Positions 25,076 through 32,726 of a DNA stretch of 64,000 nucleotides are shown in pieces; the first letter of the stretch is position 1; each line of letters begins with the position of its first letter. Source of the DNA: Clostridia bacterium (GTDB lineage: Bacteria; Bacillota; Clostridia; UBA1381); assembly GCA_017621875.1 (NCBI GenBank), contig JAGASE010000007.1, positions 1-64,000 of the forward strand. The letters are read 5' to 3'. A program made the translations under genes and the position numbers. The notes below the pieces were generated by a model that did no database searches, had not been told where the DNA came from, and saw only the letters and a program-made list of their open reading frames with translations.

Positions 25076-26092
25076 ATGAAAAAATTTTTAGCTTTAATGA
25101 TGGCTGCAGCACTTATGATGCCGGCAGCAAGCCTTGCGGCAGAGGAAGCTGCACCGCAGGTTATGGTAAACGGAAGAACTATTGTTTTCCGTCAGGACCA
25201 GCCGCCTGTTATTCAGAACGACAGACTTTATGTCCCTGTAAGACGAGTTCTTGAGGAAATGGGTGCAAGAGTAAGCTGGAACGGCGAAACAAAAACCGTT
25301 ACCGTTTCTTCTTATGACAACATCAATAAGCTGCATCTTACAATCGACAACCCTGAAATTACACAATATACATACACAAGCGTTCTTAATGCCGACAAAA
25401 AAATCATCGAATCCGATGTTGCTCCGGTTATTATCAACGAAAGAACAATGCTCCCGATAAGAGTCATTGCAGAGGCTCTCGGCTCAACAGTACACTGGAA
25501 CGAGGAAACACTTCTCACATCTATCACAACCGAGCAGGCAAAGCAGGCTGCATCAGGTGCGGGAATTGACGCTTCCGCCGAAGATTTTGTTATCGCAGAG
25601 GCTTACAAGGAAACCTCTCCTAAAATTTCTATCTCCTGCAGTGCGGAAGAAGTGAATAAGGACGATGTAGTTACCGTTAATGTTCATGTTACTGACCTTA
25701 CTTCTGCACAGGAGACCGCCAAGCTTTGTTCCACAATCGTCAGCGTATTCTATGATGAAGAAAACTTCAGCTTTAAGGACTATGCAATTTTAAACAAGGG
25801 TGAGGTTATTACACCTGAAATTATTGAGGCAAACCCTGACTTTATGCCGGGCTGCTTAAAGATTTTCCCGTTGGTTACTTCGGAAAATGCATATTTGCCG
25901 GGCGAGGACGGCGTTGTTATGCAGATAAACTTCACCGCTCTTAATGACAACGGCGGAGCATTCGCACTCTCCGACGGTATTTCGGAGCTGGGCAGCAACA
26001 CTGCTTTAATAACCACAGCCGAGGCAGGTATTTCAACCTACGCAGATTATGACGAGCTTTACATTGATACAACACCTGTTGAAATTAAATAA
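25076..26092 (+). CDS. Secreted protein with copper-amine-oxidase-N-like and cohesin-like domains
   Basis: The 338-residue product has a cleavable signal peptide (cleavage near ASLAAEEA, residues 19-26). Two tandem halves of a copper-amine-oxidase N-terminal-like fold follow (RLYVPVRRVLEEMGARVSWNGETKTV near 48-73, and a second set, ERTMLPIRVIAEALGSTVHW, near 121-140). After about residue 180 comes a beta-rich region (SCSAEEVNKDDVVTVNVHV) resembling cohesin-type domains. It probably acts outside the membrane in the cell envelope. The copper-amine-oxidase name reflects fold only; no oxidase active site is present. It stands alone with its own terminator. Confidence 0.8.
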   Translation: MKKFLALMMAAALMMPAASLAAEEAAPQVMVNGRTIVFRQDQPPVIQNDRLYVPVRRVLEEMGARVSWNGETKTVTVSSYDNINKLHLTIDNPEITQYTYTSVLNADKKIIESDVAPVIINERTMLPIRVIAEALGSTVHWNEETLLTSITTEQAKQAASGAGIDASAEDFVIAEAYKETSPKISISCSAEEVNKDDVVTVNVHVTDLTSAQETAKLCSTIVSVFYDEENFSFKDYAILNKGEVITPEIIEANPDFMPGCLKIFPLVTSENAYLPGEDGVVMQINFTALNDNGGAFALSDGISELGSNTALITTAEAGISTYADYDELYIDTTPVEIK

Positions 26093-26098
26093 TCTACC

Positions 26099-26135
26099 AA
26101 AACGGAGATATTCAAAAGAATATCTCCGTTTTTTG
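26099..26135. terminator. Terminator between the secreted-protein gene and the MocR gene
   Basis: AAAACGGAGATATTC (26099-26113) pairs perfectly with GAATATCTCCGTT (26118-26130), followed by T on the plus strand and flanked by T on the minus strand. It serves both converging genes. Confidence 0.9.
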
Positions 26136-26169
26136 TATAATAAGAAATTTTATAACCTTTTTATATTCC

Positions 26170-27243
26170 TTATCTGTTTTGTCTGCTTTCGCGTCTTTTT
26201 CTTCTTATTCTGTTAATATGACGTTCAAAGTCCCCGCCGTTTATAAGCTCGGCAATCACATACTGCTCCAGTGCCGGTACGGTACAGGAATAAAAGCCCG
26301 CACGCTCTGCAAAAGCCTCCAGCAAGCTATCCGGCAAAACCATATATCCGATACGGATTGACGGGGCAATAGTTTTTGAAAACGTGTTCATATAAATCGT
26401 CCGTCCCTGCTGTTCAAGCGAAAAGACAGTGTCCTCGGTTTTTGTAAACCGCGAAAATTCCGAATCAAAATCGTCCTCTATAATAATCGCGTCACGTGCC
26501 TCCACCCAGCGTATATACTCTCTGCGTTTTGACGCCGACGCCGTTATGCCGCTCGGAAAGCTGTTAAAGGGCGTTATATGCAGCACCGTCGCCTTTGTTC
26601 GTTCAAGCTCCTCGGTGCGTATTCCGTCCGCTCCCATCTCCAGCATGTCGCACACTACTCCGTTTGCGGAATACACTTTTTTTATCTTGTCATAGGACGG
26701 ACTTTCCAGACCGTAAATCCTGTCCCGTCCCAAAACCTGCACAATCAAGCCGTACAGATACTCCGCCCCTGCTCCGATTATGATATTTGACGGCTTTACC
26801 TTAACTCCGCGGCTTCGGGCAAGATATGCACTCACCGCCTCGCGAAGCTCGCGGCACCCGTAGTTGGGCGATTTTACGAGCAGACTGTCGCCATATTCCG
26901 ACAAAACTCGGCGGATTGTTTTTGAAAAAACCGAAAACGGAAAATCCTCAAAGGTATTGTGATGTGCCTGATTCGGAACAGCTTTATACTTTGGCAAATT
27001 TGAAACAGGAAAACAGCTTTTATCTGTGTAAACCACAAAATATCCGCTCCGTTGCCTCGATTCGATATATCCCTCGTCGCACAAAATGCTGTAAGCATGC
27101 TCAACCGTTATTACGCTGCTCCCCATTTCCTCCGCGAGCGTGCGTTTTGACGGCAGCTTATCTCCATGACGGTAAACGCCGTTCATTATTTTTTCTCTTA
27201 TCTGCGTATAAAGTTTTATGTAAGCAAAGTCTTTTGTTTTCAT
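26170..27243 (-). CDS. MocR-type GntR/aminotransferase regulator, C-terminally truncated
   Basis: MocR regulators fuse a GntR winged helix to a fold-type I aminotransferase domain that binds PLP. The 357-residue product has the GntR domain at residues 1-70 (KLPSKRTLAEEMGSSVITVEHAY) and an aminotransferase-like domain with IIEDDFDSEF near 253 and NTFSKTIAPSIRIGYM, whose PLP lysine is Lys290. Full MocR proteins run 450-490 residues with about 165 after this lysine; here only 67 remain and the protein stops at RRKRRESRQNR. The missing part is not present in another frame before the terminator 33 bp on. It is divergent from an ECF S-component gene, which it may regulate. Confidence 0.85.
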   Translation of the reverse strand: MKTKDFAYIKLYTQIREKIMNGVYRHGDKLPSKRTLAEEMGSSVITVEHAYSILCDEGYIESRQRSGYFVVYTDKSCFPVSNLPKYKAVPNQAHHNTFEDFPFSVFSKTIRRVLSEYGDSLLVKSPNYGCRELREAVSAYLARSRGVKVKPSNIIIGAGAEYLYGLIVQVLGRDRIYGLESPSYDKIKKVYSANGVVCDMLEMGADGIRTEELERTKATVLHITPFNSFPSGITASASKRREYIRWVEARDAIIIEDDFDSEFSRFTKTEDTVFSLEQQGRTIYMNTFSKTIAPSIRIGYMVLPDSLLEAFAERAGFYSCTVPALEQYVIAELINGGDFERHINRIRRKRRESRQNR

Positions 27244-27291
27244 CTGGTTATATAATATTTCTCCTTTTTGGTAATTTTTATATTATCAAAT

Positions 27292-27307
27292 ATGTATTAT
27301 AATACAT
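27292..27307. promoter_or_regulatory. Palindromic operator candidate between mocR and the ECF gene
   Basis: A perfect 16-bp palindrome, ATGTATTATAATACAT, overlaps a -10 sequence (TATAAT, 27299-27304) reading toward the ECF gene and sits 49 bp from the MocR start. It is well placed for repression of the ECF gene and perhaps autoregulation by the MocR protein. Confidence 0.5.
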
Positions 27308-27337
27308 TTAACATTAATTGTCAAGGAGAGATGAAAA

Positions 27338-27868
27338 ATGAAAAATGATGTTAAAAGAAACACACTGTGGCTGTGCATTACAGCAATGTTTATGGGGCTG
27401 AATGTAGTAATGAGCTCCTTCGGAATACCTGTTCCGGGCGGACATTTCTACCTGAATGACGTTGTCATTTGTACTGCGTCCATACTACTTGACCCTTTGG
27501 GTGCATTTATTGTCGGAGGAATAGGAGCATTTTTGGGTGACTTCTTCTTTTATCCCACACCTATGTTTGTATCTTTGGTAACACATGGTCTACAGGCGGT
27601 GGTGATTTCTACCTTAACCCGCCAATTGTTTAAGTCCCGTCCGGCTGCAGGTGCAGTAATAGGAGTTATTATCGGTGCTTTTATTATGGTTATAGGCTAT
27701 TCTTTTGGACGTGCATTTATTTACAGCACTCCGGAATATGCCATAATCAAACTCCCGTATCAGGTTTTACAGGCAGTAATCGGTGCGGCAGGCGGTATAA
27801 TTTTATGCTACTGCTTCAGACTTAAAAAGATTTTTGATGATATGTTCAAAAAAAGAATTAATGCATGA
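27338..27868 (+). CDS. ECF transporter S component
   Basis: The 176-residue integral membrane protein has about six hydrophobic segments and the ECF S-component features: a short basic N-terminus, VPGGHFYLNDVVICTASILLDP near residue 40 and an alternating small-residue helix face (GAFIVGGIGAFLGDF). S components bind a vitamin or its precursor and work with a shared EcfAA'T energising module encoded elsewhere. Position next to a MocR (PLP-binding) regulator suggests a pyridoxine-type substrate, but this is inference. CAAGGAGAG lies upstream of the ATG. Confidence 0.85.
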   Translation: MKNDVKRNTLWLCITAMFMGLNVVMSSFGIPVPGGHFYLNDVVICTASILLDPLGAFIVGGIGAFLGDFFFYPTPMFVSLVTHGLQAVVISTLTRQLFKSRPAAGAVIGVIIGAFIMVIGYSFGRAFIYSTPEYAIIKLPYQVLQAVIGAAGGIILCYCFRLKKIFDDMFKKRINA

Positions 27869-27919
27869 AAATTGTCGTAATATGTCATACGATTTTTTCG
27901 ATAAATTGCAGTAATTTTA

Positions 27920-27948
27920 TAGACAAAAAGCAAATTTTGATGTATAAT
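27920..27948 (+). promoter_or_regulatory. Promoter of the structured RNA candidate
   Basis: TAGACA (27920-27925), a 17-bp spacer and TATAAT (27943-27948) lie just upstream of the first paired strand of the RNA. Confidence 0.7.
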
Positions 27949-27953
27949 ATATC

Positions 27954-28224
27954 TTGGCAAAACGGTTACGTTTTATTTTTATTTTTTGACAAGTGAATAT
28001 CCTACTGTGCACGTTATTTTTGTGTGCAGCAATTTAAGAATCCTGGCACGCTGTTTTTGCGTGCAAAAATGTATAGATGTTGCCGTCACGACATAACTCA
28101 GGTAAAAATGCCGCTGTCGTGACTTTAAGGATTCTATGATATTCATTGTCAGAAAATCGTAAAGCGTTTTGCCAAAAACAAGTCGGCGTTTTTCGGACGT
28201 GCGGCTTGGCTGTGCGTCTTTTTT
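27954..28224 (+). ncRNA. Candidate large structured non-coding RNA
   Basis: The 455-bp gene-free stretch holds a compact RNA architecture. An outer helix TTGGCAAAACG (27954-27964) pairs perfectly with CGTTTTGCCAA (28165-28175). Inside it, GACAA-g-TGAATATC (27988-28001) pairs with GATATTCATTGTC (28138-28150), and AGAATCC (28037-28043) with GGATTCT (28129-28135). Local hairpins are GCACGC/GCGTGC (28046-28064), GTCACGACA/TGTCGTGAC (28085-28123) and a weaker one near 28007-28029. A hairpin with six T (28196-28224) terminates it, and a promoter precedes it. Length and multi-branched layout recall raiA-motif-type RNAs of Firmicutes, but I cannot confirm a family. An 87-codon ORF on the opposite strand follows from the helices and is not a convincing gene. 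Confidence 0.65.
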
Positions 28225-28288
28225 AATTTGAAGGGCTTCCATAAACCTTCAAAACCTTCGCAATATATTAAAAATATTCAGATGCACA

Positions 28289-28316
28289 AAAATCCACCCC
28301 AAGGGTGGATTTTTTA
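28289..28316 (-). terminator. Terminator of the sigma/anti-sigma unit
   Basis: ATCCACCC and GGGTGGAT form an 8-bp stem with a 3-4 base loop and a T-run on the minus strand, 8 bp beyond the anti-sigma-like gene's stop. Confidence 0.85.
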
Positions 28317-28323
28317 ATGGGAT

Positions 28324-29352
28324 TTATTCAGCAACAGAGACAAGCAGCTTTTCCAAATCAGACATTTCAATTCCATAGCCGGTTATCATATAACCGATAT
28401 CCTGCGAAACAATGTATGCCTTATAATAAGCCGCGTCATTTAAAACAACCGCGTCAATACCACAAACCGTACTCTTTAAATAATCTTCGCGATCAATATA
28501 CATCTGAACCGATTCAGTATCTTTAGTTGTTATTATTTCGACAGCCTTTTCGTTATTTTGAAAAATAAAGCTCCATCTATCGTCAGCAAAATTATTTTCT
28601 CCGTCAAGCTCCATCACCAGCATGTCCTGCGTGGTGTTTGCAAAGCCATCGGGAATAATAACTTCCTGCTCGATGTTTCTTCCAAGATATTTATAATATT
28701 CGTCCTTTGTGACCTTTCGCACCTGCACGTCCTGCTCCTCTGCTATTCGCAGTGCCGCGGCAAATGCACCTCCGCCGGACGAATTTAAGCTGTTTAGTTT
28801 GATTTCGGTAAGCTGTTGCTTCTCTTGCAGAGCGACTTCTTTATGCTGCTCCTGCGGCACAGCTGCCGCATCGGCTGCCACTTTTTCCTCGACAGATTTT
28901 CCCGCCGCAGCCGTTTCCTCCGTGGCTTTTTCCGCTTTCGGGGATGCAGTTGTTTTTACGTCCTCCGTCTTCGCAGTAGTTGTGTTTTTCGGCACAGCTG
29001 CCGCGTCCGCCTTTTTATCCTGCGGCACGACCGCAGCTTCTCCGCTTTCCGCCACAGTATCAGTTTCCGATGCCGTATCTGTATTCTCCGGCATTTTGGT
29101 TATGCCGCTTTGCGGATTTTGTGTATGCTCCGCTATAATTTCACTGTTTTTTGGCAGCTCCTTATATCTGTTATACACATTCACCGCCGCAAAGGTGAAT
29201 ATAAAACACGCCGCAAGTGCCGCAATCTCTGCGGCTCTCCGCCTTTTTGTATTGACAGGCGGCTTTTCGAGCTTTAACATAATGCGATTGTACGCCTCAT
29301 CTGTCGAAATTGCGTCATTCGCCCTTTTATACATATCCTTAAACAATTTCAT
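28324..29352 (-). CDS. Membrane-anchored putative anti-sigma factor
   Basis: The 342-residue protein has a short cytoplasmic N-terminus (MKLFKDMYKRANDAIST), one membrane segment at about residues 43-60, a long Ala/Thr/Lys/Glu-rich linker (about 75-185) and an extracytoplasmic domain of about 130 residues with no cysteine. It follows an ECF sigma factor with a 14-bp overlap. That gene order and topology are those of a cognate anti-sigma factor, although the N-terminus lacks a zinc-binding anti-sigma (ZAS) motif. The external domain presumably senses an envelope signal; I do not recognise its fold. Confidence 0.75.
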   Translation of the reverse strand: MKLFKDMYKRANDAISTDEAYNRIMLKLEKPPVNTKRRRAAEIAALAACFIFTFAAVNVYNRYKELPKNSEIIAEHTQNPQSGITKMPENTDTASETDTVAESGEAAVVPQDKKADAAAVPKNTTTAKTEDVKTTASPKAEKATEETAAAGKSVEEKVAADAAAVPQEQHKEVALQEKQQLTEIKLNSLNSSGGGAFAAALRIAEEQDVQVRKVTKDEYYKYLGRNIEQEVIIPDGFANTTQDMLVMELDGENNFADDRWSFIFQNNEKAVEIITTKDTESVQMYIDREDYLKSTVCGIDAVVLNDAAYYKAYIVSQDIGYMITGYGIEMSDLEKLLVSVAE

Positions 29353-29833
29353 CTTCTCCCTCCAGACTCATTTTCAAAAGGCTTCTGCCTCTGTGAAGGT
29401 GCGTTCGCACAGTTGATTCATTCAGCTTTAAATACTCCGCAATCTGTGCGACCGATAAATCCTCATAATAGAAAAGATGTATAACCGTCCTGTATTTCTG
29501 CGGCAGCTTCAGCACCGCAAAATATACATCGCTTTCCTCCTCCGGCATTTCTGCCGCAAGAGTTTCTTCAAGCGGCACGGTTTTTTTAAACCATGAGCTT
29601 GAAAATATATTCTTACTGCAATTTATGGTGACACGGATAAGCCACGCCTTTATATGCTCCTCGCTTTCAAATTCCTTTTCGCTTTGCATATACTTCAAAA
29701 ATACGTCGCTCGTTACGTCCTCTGCATGACTTATGTCCTTGGTCTGAGATACCGCAAGCTTATAAATCATATTAAAATATTTTTCTATAATCTGATGCTT
29801 ATATTCCTTCGTCTTAGGTATAACTCTTTCCAA
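29339..29833 (-). CDS. ECF-type RNA polymerase sigma factor
   Basis: The 164-residue protein has region 2 (DISHAEDVTSDVFLKYMQ near residue 35-52, then a WLIRVTINCSKN block near 66) and region 4 with LPQKYRTVIHLFYYEDLSVAQIAEYLKLNESTVRTHLHRGR split by a short turn (about 110-150). It lacks regions 1 and 3, as ECF sigma factors do. It would direct RNA polymerase to a small envelope-stress regulon including, probably, its own operon. The downstream overlapping gene is the likely anti-sigma partner. Confidence 0.92.
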   Translation of the reverse strand: MERVIPKTKEYKHQIIEKYFNMIYKLAVSQTKDISHAEDVTSDVFLKYMQSEKEFESEEHIKAWLIRVTINCSKNIFSSSWFKKTVPLEETLAAEMPEEESDVYFAVLKLPQKYRTVIHLFYYEDLSVAQIAEYLKLNESTVRTHLHRGRSLLKMSLEGEDEIV

Positions 29834-29935
29834 GCCGTGTTTCCTCCCTTTCCGTGTATTAATCCTTTATCCTATACATTATATCAAACCTTAAAAGCTT
29901 TTTCAATAATATTTAATACATGGAAATATTTAATA

Positions 29936-30952
29936 TCAGTCGAGGGTTACGGTCAGGTTAACAGCGATAACGCCGTTTTCGTTTGTCACGTCTGCTCCCA
30001 GAATTTCGCTGTAAAAATCAAGCGGAACAAATGTTCTGTCCTCGTCCAAAATCGGTGCTGATGTCAAGGTCATTGGCATCATTCTTGCCTTTGTGTAGGA
30101 ATTTTCGCCGATGTTAAAGGTAACGCCCATCGGGATTGTTCCCACAGAAATCGCCTTCAGCTCGCCGTCCCACTTCACCTCAAGACCTAATGCCTCGCAA
30201 ATTTTTCTTACAGGGAGCATATAAACGCTGTCGTTATTTATTATTTGTGCATCAATCTCCTCGCCGTTAACAAGCACCTTTTCCGGCTCGGTTTTTTCTT
30301 CTGACGCAAGCTCTTCCGCAAGAACTATTACCTTTTCTGCCGGCATAACCGCAGGTATGCTCATTGTCATAAGATTTGAATAAGCAAGAATTTTTGCGTC
30401 CTTCTTTATTGCGTCAAGACCTACAATCTGTCTTGTTGCAAGCGGTGCAAGCTCGGTTTCGCCGCCGATAACAATTTCATACATTCCGTCCTTTGATGTA
30501 GCAACAGTGTTGCCGTTCTCATCGGTTTTTACCGATTCAATCTCGGCATAAACAGGCACAGTCTGTCCTTCTTCATATTTAATTACGATATGTCCGTAGC
30601 TTTGCGGCGGAAGGCTCATTGTCATTGCCTCCTCTGCAATTATTCTCAAGCTGTCTCCGCTCTTAATATCGCCAAAGGTTATTTTGTTTCCGTCGGCTGT
30701 GATGAATAGAGTGTCCTCACTTGTGTTGATTGCCATTTCGGTTTCACCCTCGGTTATGTAAAGCTGATTTCCATTCGCACCTGCTGCAGTGCCCTCTAAA
30801 ACAACCTTTGTGTATGCAGCTGCTGTCTCAATTACTTCCTCTGCTTCTTTTATAGCTGTTTCTTCCGAGATAAGCTCCTCTGCAAAAACTGCTCCGTTTG
30901 CCGCAATCATAGCTGCTGCCATCAACGCGGCTAAAATTTTCTCCTTTTTCAT
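29936..30952 (-). CDS. Secreted protein with copper-amine-oxidase-N-like domain
   Basis: The product (338 residues) has a signal peptide (MKKEKILAALMAAAMIAANG, cleavage near VFAEE). A central beta-rich region of about 170 residues follows, and then a C-terminal copper-amine-oxidase-N-like domain (VYMLPVRKICEALGLEVKWDGELKAI near residue 240-265, and TFVPLDFYSEILGADV near 305-320). AAAGGAG upstream fixes the ATG at 30952; the frame is open 13 codons further. It resembles the protein at 25076-26092 in design but has the domains in reverse order. It is probably an envelope protein of unknown role. Confidence 0.78.
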   Translation of the reverse strand: MKKEKILAALMAAAMIAANGAVFAEELISEETAIKEAEEVIETAAAYTKVVLEGTAAGANGNQLYITEGETEMAINTSEDTLFITADGNKITFGDIKSGDSLRIIAEEAMTMSLPPQSYGHIVIKYEEGQTVPVYAEIESVKTDENGNTVATSKDGMYEIVIGGETELAPLATRQIVGLDAIKKDAKILAYSNLMTMSIPAVMPAEKVIVLAEELASEEKTEPEKVLVNGEEIDAQIINNDSVYMLPVRKICEALGLEVKWDGELKAISVGTIPMGVTFNIGENSYTKARMMPMTLTSAPILDEDRTFVPLDFYSEILGADVTNENGVIAVNLTVTLD

Positions 30953-31079
30953 TTTTATTTCTCCTTTAAAATTTATTTTTGTTAAAAGCATTTTTCGTGC
31001 TTACATGATTAATACTGCTAAGCCCCTCAAAATGTTTCAAAAAAACCAAAAAATTTTTTATTTTTTTTAAAGAAATGAA

Positions 31080-31105
31080 AAAATCCGCATTCTCATGCGG
31101 ATTTT
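31080..31105 (-). terminator. Terminator of the rpsF-ssb-rpsR operon
   Basis: AAAATCCGCAT and ATGCGGATTTT pair around TCTC, followed by a T-run on the minus strand, 11 bp after the rpsR stop. Confidence 0.9.
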
Positions 31106-31115
31106 AATATCATAA

Positions 31116-31361
31116 TTATTCAGCAACGAAAGGCAAAAGTGCAATCTGTCTTGCTCTTTTGATAGCTGTTGTAAGCTGTCTCTGATGCTTAGCACAGTTA
31201 CCGCTGATTCTTCTCGGAACGATTTTACCACGCTCTGTGATATATCTTCTAAGCTTTGCGGTATCTTTATAATCGATATTTTCTACCTTATCTACACAGA
31301 AAACGCAAACTTTTTTCTTAGTGCGTCTTGCCTTGAAAGGTCTTTCTGTCTTTTCAGCCAT
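31116..31361 (-). CDS. rpsR: 30S ribosomal protein S18
   Basis: The 81-residue protein has the bS18 core [17 protein letters not shown] and [12 protein letters not shown]. It keeps cysteines CVFC near residue 20 and one in NCAKH, so it looks like the zinc-binding C+ form. AGGAGG upstream supports ATG 31361 (MAEKTERPF); the frame extends 6 codons further. It pairs with S6 in the small-subunit platform and lies in the conserved rpsF-ssb-rpsR operon. Confidence 0.96.
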   Translation of the reverse strand: MAEKTERPFKARRTKKKVCVFCVDKVENIDYKDTAKLRRYITERGKIVPRRISGNCAKHQRQLTTAIKRARQIALLPFVAE

Positions 31362-31391
31362 GATATTTCCTCCTATCAATTTTTATCGGAT

Positions 31392-31838
31392 TTAGAACGG
31401 CAAATCATCTTCAGAGCCGTCTATTGCCTGGAATCCCATACTGTCGATATCTCCGCCGCCAAAAGCGTTATCGTTTCTCGGCTGCGGTGCGGTAAAGCCG
31501 CCGTCGCCTTGCGTACCGGATTCATTTCTGGATCCTGTGAAGTAAACCTCGTCCACCACAACATCAGTTGCGTATCTCTTTTTTCCGTCTGATTCTTCCC
31601 AGGAACGTGACTGCAGACTGCCCACAACGGCAATCATTGAGCCTTTCTGGAAATATTTACAGATAAACTCCGCCTGCTGACGCCAAGCTGTGCAGTTTAA
31701 AAAATCTGCTGTCTGCTGACCTTCTTTTGCAAAACGTCTGTTAACTGCAATGGAAAAGCTGCATACTGCAACACCGTTCGGTGTCTGACGCATTTCCGGG
31801 TCACGGGTTAATCTTCCCATTAAAATTACCTTGTTCAT
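31392..31838 (-). CDS. ssb: Single-stranded DNA-binding protein
   Basis: SSB coats single-stranded DNA during replication and repair. The 148-residue protein begins MNKVILMGRLTRDPEMRQ, has the OB-fold with FLNCTAWRQQAEF, a Gly/Asn-rich flexible linker and the acidic C-terminal tip DDLPF that recruits partner proteins. Lengths and motifs are normal. It sits between rpsF and rpsR in one operon. Confidence 0.97.
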   Translation of the reverse strand: MNKVILMGRLTRDPEMRQTPNGVAVCSFSIAVNRRFAKEGQQTADFLNCTAWRQQAEFICKYFQKGSMIAVVGSLQSRSWEESDGKKRYATDVVVDEVYFTGSRNESGTQGDGGFTAPQPRNDNAFGGGDIDSMGFQAIDGSEDDLPF

Positions 31839-31861
31839 AATCGATACCTCTTCTCGGTAAT

Positions 31862-32161
31862 TTATTTGTCCTTACGAATGATGATTGTTCTCAAAATGCC
31901 GTCAGTAATTCTGTACTGTCTGTCCAGCTCCTTCGGAAAATCTCCGTCAGATGTGAAATCAACCAATACATAGTAGCCTTCGGTCTTATCATCAATTTCG
32001 TAAGCAAATCTTCGCTTACCCCACTCATCAACGGTCTCAACAGTTCCGTTTTTTGCGATGAGGTTAGTGAATTTTTCCTTCAATGCGTTCACTGCATCTT
32101 CTTCCAGGTTTGCATCGATGATAAAAATTGTTTCATAGCTGTAGATTAGTTTTTCAGCCAT
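31862..32161 (-). CDS. rpsF: 30S ribosomal protein S6
   Basis: The 99-residue protein has the bS6 hallmarks YETIFIID, WGKRRFAYEIDDKTEGYYVL and the C-terminal TDGILRTIIIRKDK. I chose ATG 32161 because AAGGAGG lies 6-9 bp upstream; a GTG three codons earlier overlaps this ribosome binding site. It begins the rpsF-ssb-rpsR operon, with a consensus promoter 76-104 bp upstream and a leader that can fold. Confidence 0.95.
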   Translation of the reverse strand: MAEKLIYSYETIFIIDANLEEDAVNALKEKFTNLIAKNGTVETVDEWGKRRFAYEIDDKTEGYYVLVDFTSDGDFPKELDRQYRITDGILRTIIIRKDK

Positions 32162-32165
32162 TTCT

Positions 32166-32230
32166 CGCACCTCCTTATGGACTTATGTCCCAAGAACTAT
32201 CCCTTGGGCAAGGATTTTGCTTTCACAAGC
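32166..32230 (-). promoter_or_regulatory. Structured leader of rpsF, possible S6:S18 feedback site
   Basis: In the about 70-nt leader, CCCAAG pairs with CTTGGG around GGATAGTT, and GGACATAAGTCC forms a second dyad ending just before the ribosome binding site. In many bacteria the S6:S18 complex binds such an rpsF leader to repress the operon. I do not see the characteristic CCG loop clearly, so this remains a candidate. Confidence 0.4.
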
Positions 32231-32236
32231 CTTAAT

Positions 32237-32265
32237 ATTATATACTATTTGCTTTTATTTGTCAA
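32237..32265 (-). promoter_or_regulatory. Promoter of rpsF-ssb-rpsR
   Basis: On the minus strand TTGACA (32260-32265) and TATAAT (32237-32242) are separated by exactly 17 bp. The -35 overlaps the last codons of the upstream regulator gene. Confidence 0.9.
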
Positions 32266-32576
32266 GATTTTTTTAGATATTCTTCATTTTTTAATAAATC
32301 CGAGTAAAATCTGTATAATTCGTCAATACCCTTGTAGTTTAGCTGCGACAGGTCAAAGCTTCTGGTAAAGCGGATATCCTCGATTTTTTCATTTGAGGAA
32401 AAATAATATTTGTCAAGGTCGAAAATTTTGCACATTCTGTAAACGGATTTGCTGTCGGGAAGTCTTTCTCCTCGTTCCCACGCCGATACACCCGAACGCG
32501 ATACTCCGATTTTCTCCGCCATCTCCCGCTGTGAAATATTGTGCTTTATTCTGATTGCCTTTATTTTGTCTTTCAT
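32262..32576 (-). CDS. XRE-family helix-turn-helix regulator
   Basis: The 104-residue protein has an N-terminal lambda-repressor-like HTH (NISQREMAEKIGVSRSGVSAWERG, residues about 14-37) and a C-terminal half without a recognised domain (LNYKGIDELYRFYSDLLKNEEYL). It is probably a small dimeric DNA-binding regulator. It lies upstream of rpsF on the same strand, but rpsF has its own consensus promoter inside this gene's end. Its target is unknown. Confidence 0.85.
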   Translation of the reverse strand: MKDKIKAIRIKHNISQREMAEKIGVSRSGVSAWERGERLPDSKSVYRMCKIFDLDKYYFSSNEKIEDIRFTRSFDLSQLNYKGIDELYRFYSDLLKNEEYLKKS

Positions 32577-32692
32577 TTTAAGACTCCTTTTCTTTTGCAG
32601 TGATTTTAATTCACCGCAGCATATAAATTTTACTACATTGTTTTCGTGACATCATAAATGCCGTTTCAAAAGCTATGATACATTTGAAAAAT

Positions 32693-32714
32693 GGGACGTC
32701 GAGGACGCCGTCCC
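32693..32714. repeat. Short palindrome GGGACG/CGTCCC
   Basis: GGGACG-tcgaggacgc-CGTCCC forms a GC-rich dyad in otherwise AT-rich intergenic DNA, with an inner GAC/GTC possibility. It has no T-run, so it looks like a dispersed palindromic unit and not a terminator. Confidence 0.4.
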
Positions 32715-32726
32715 CTACAATATAAT

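Noticed and set aside
27979-28242. 87-codon ORF on the minus strand
   Set aside because: It overlaps the structured RNA candidate; the codons follow the RNA helices, there is no ribosome binding site and no recognisable domain.
28709-29416. 235-codon ORF opposite the anti-sigma-like gene
   Set aside because: Low-complexity Ser/Ala-rich translation opposite an Ala/Thr/Lys/Glu-rich linker; the minus-strand pair has proper domain structure, start signals and terminator.
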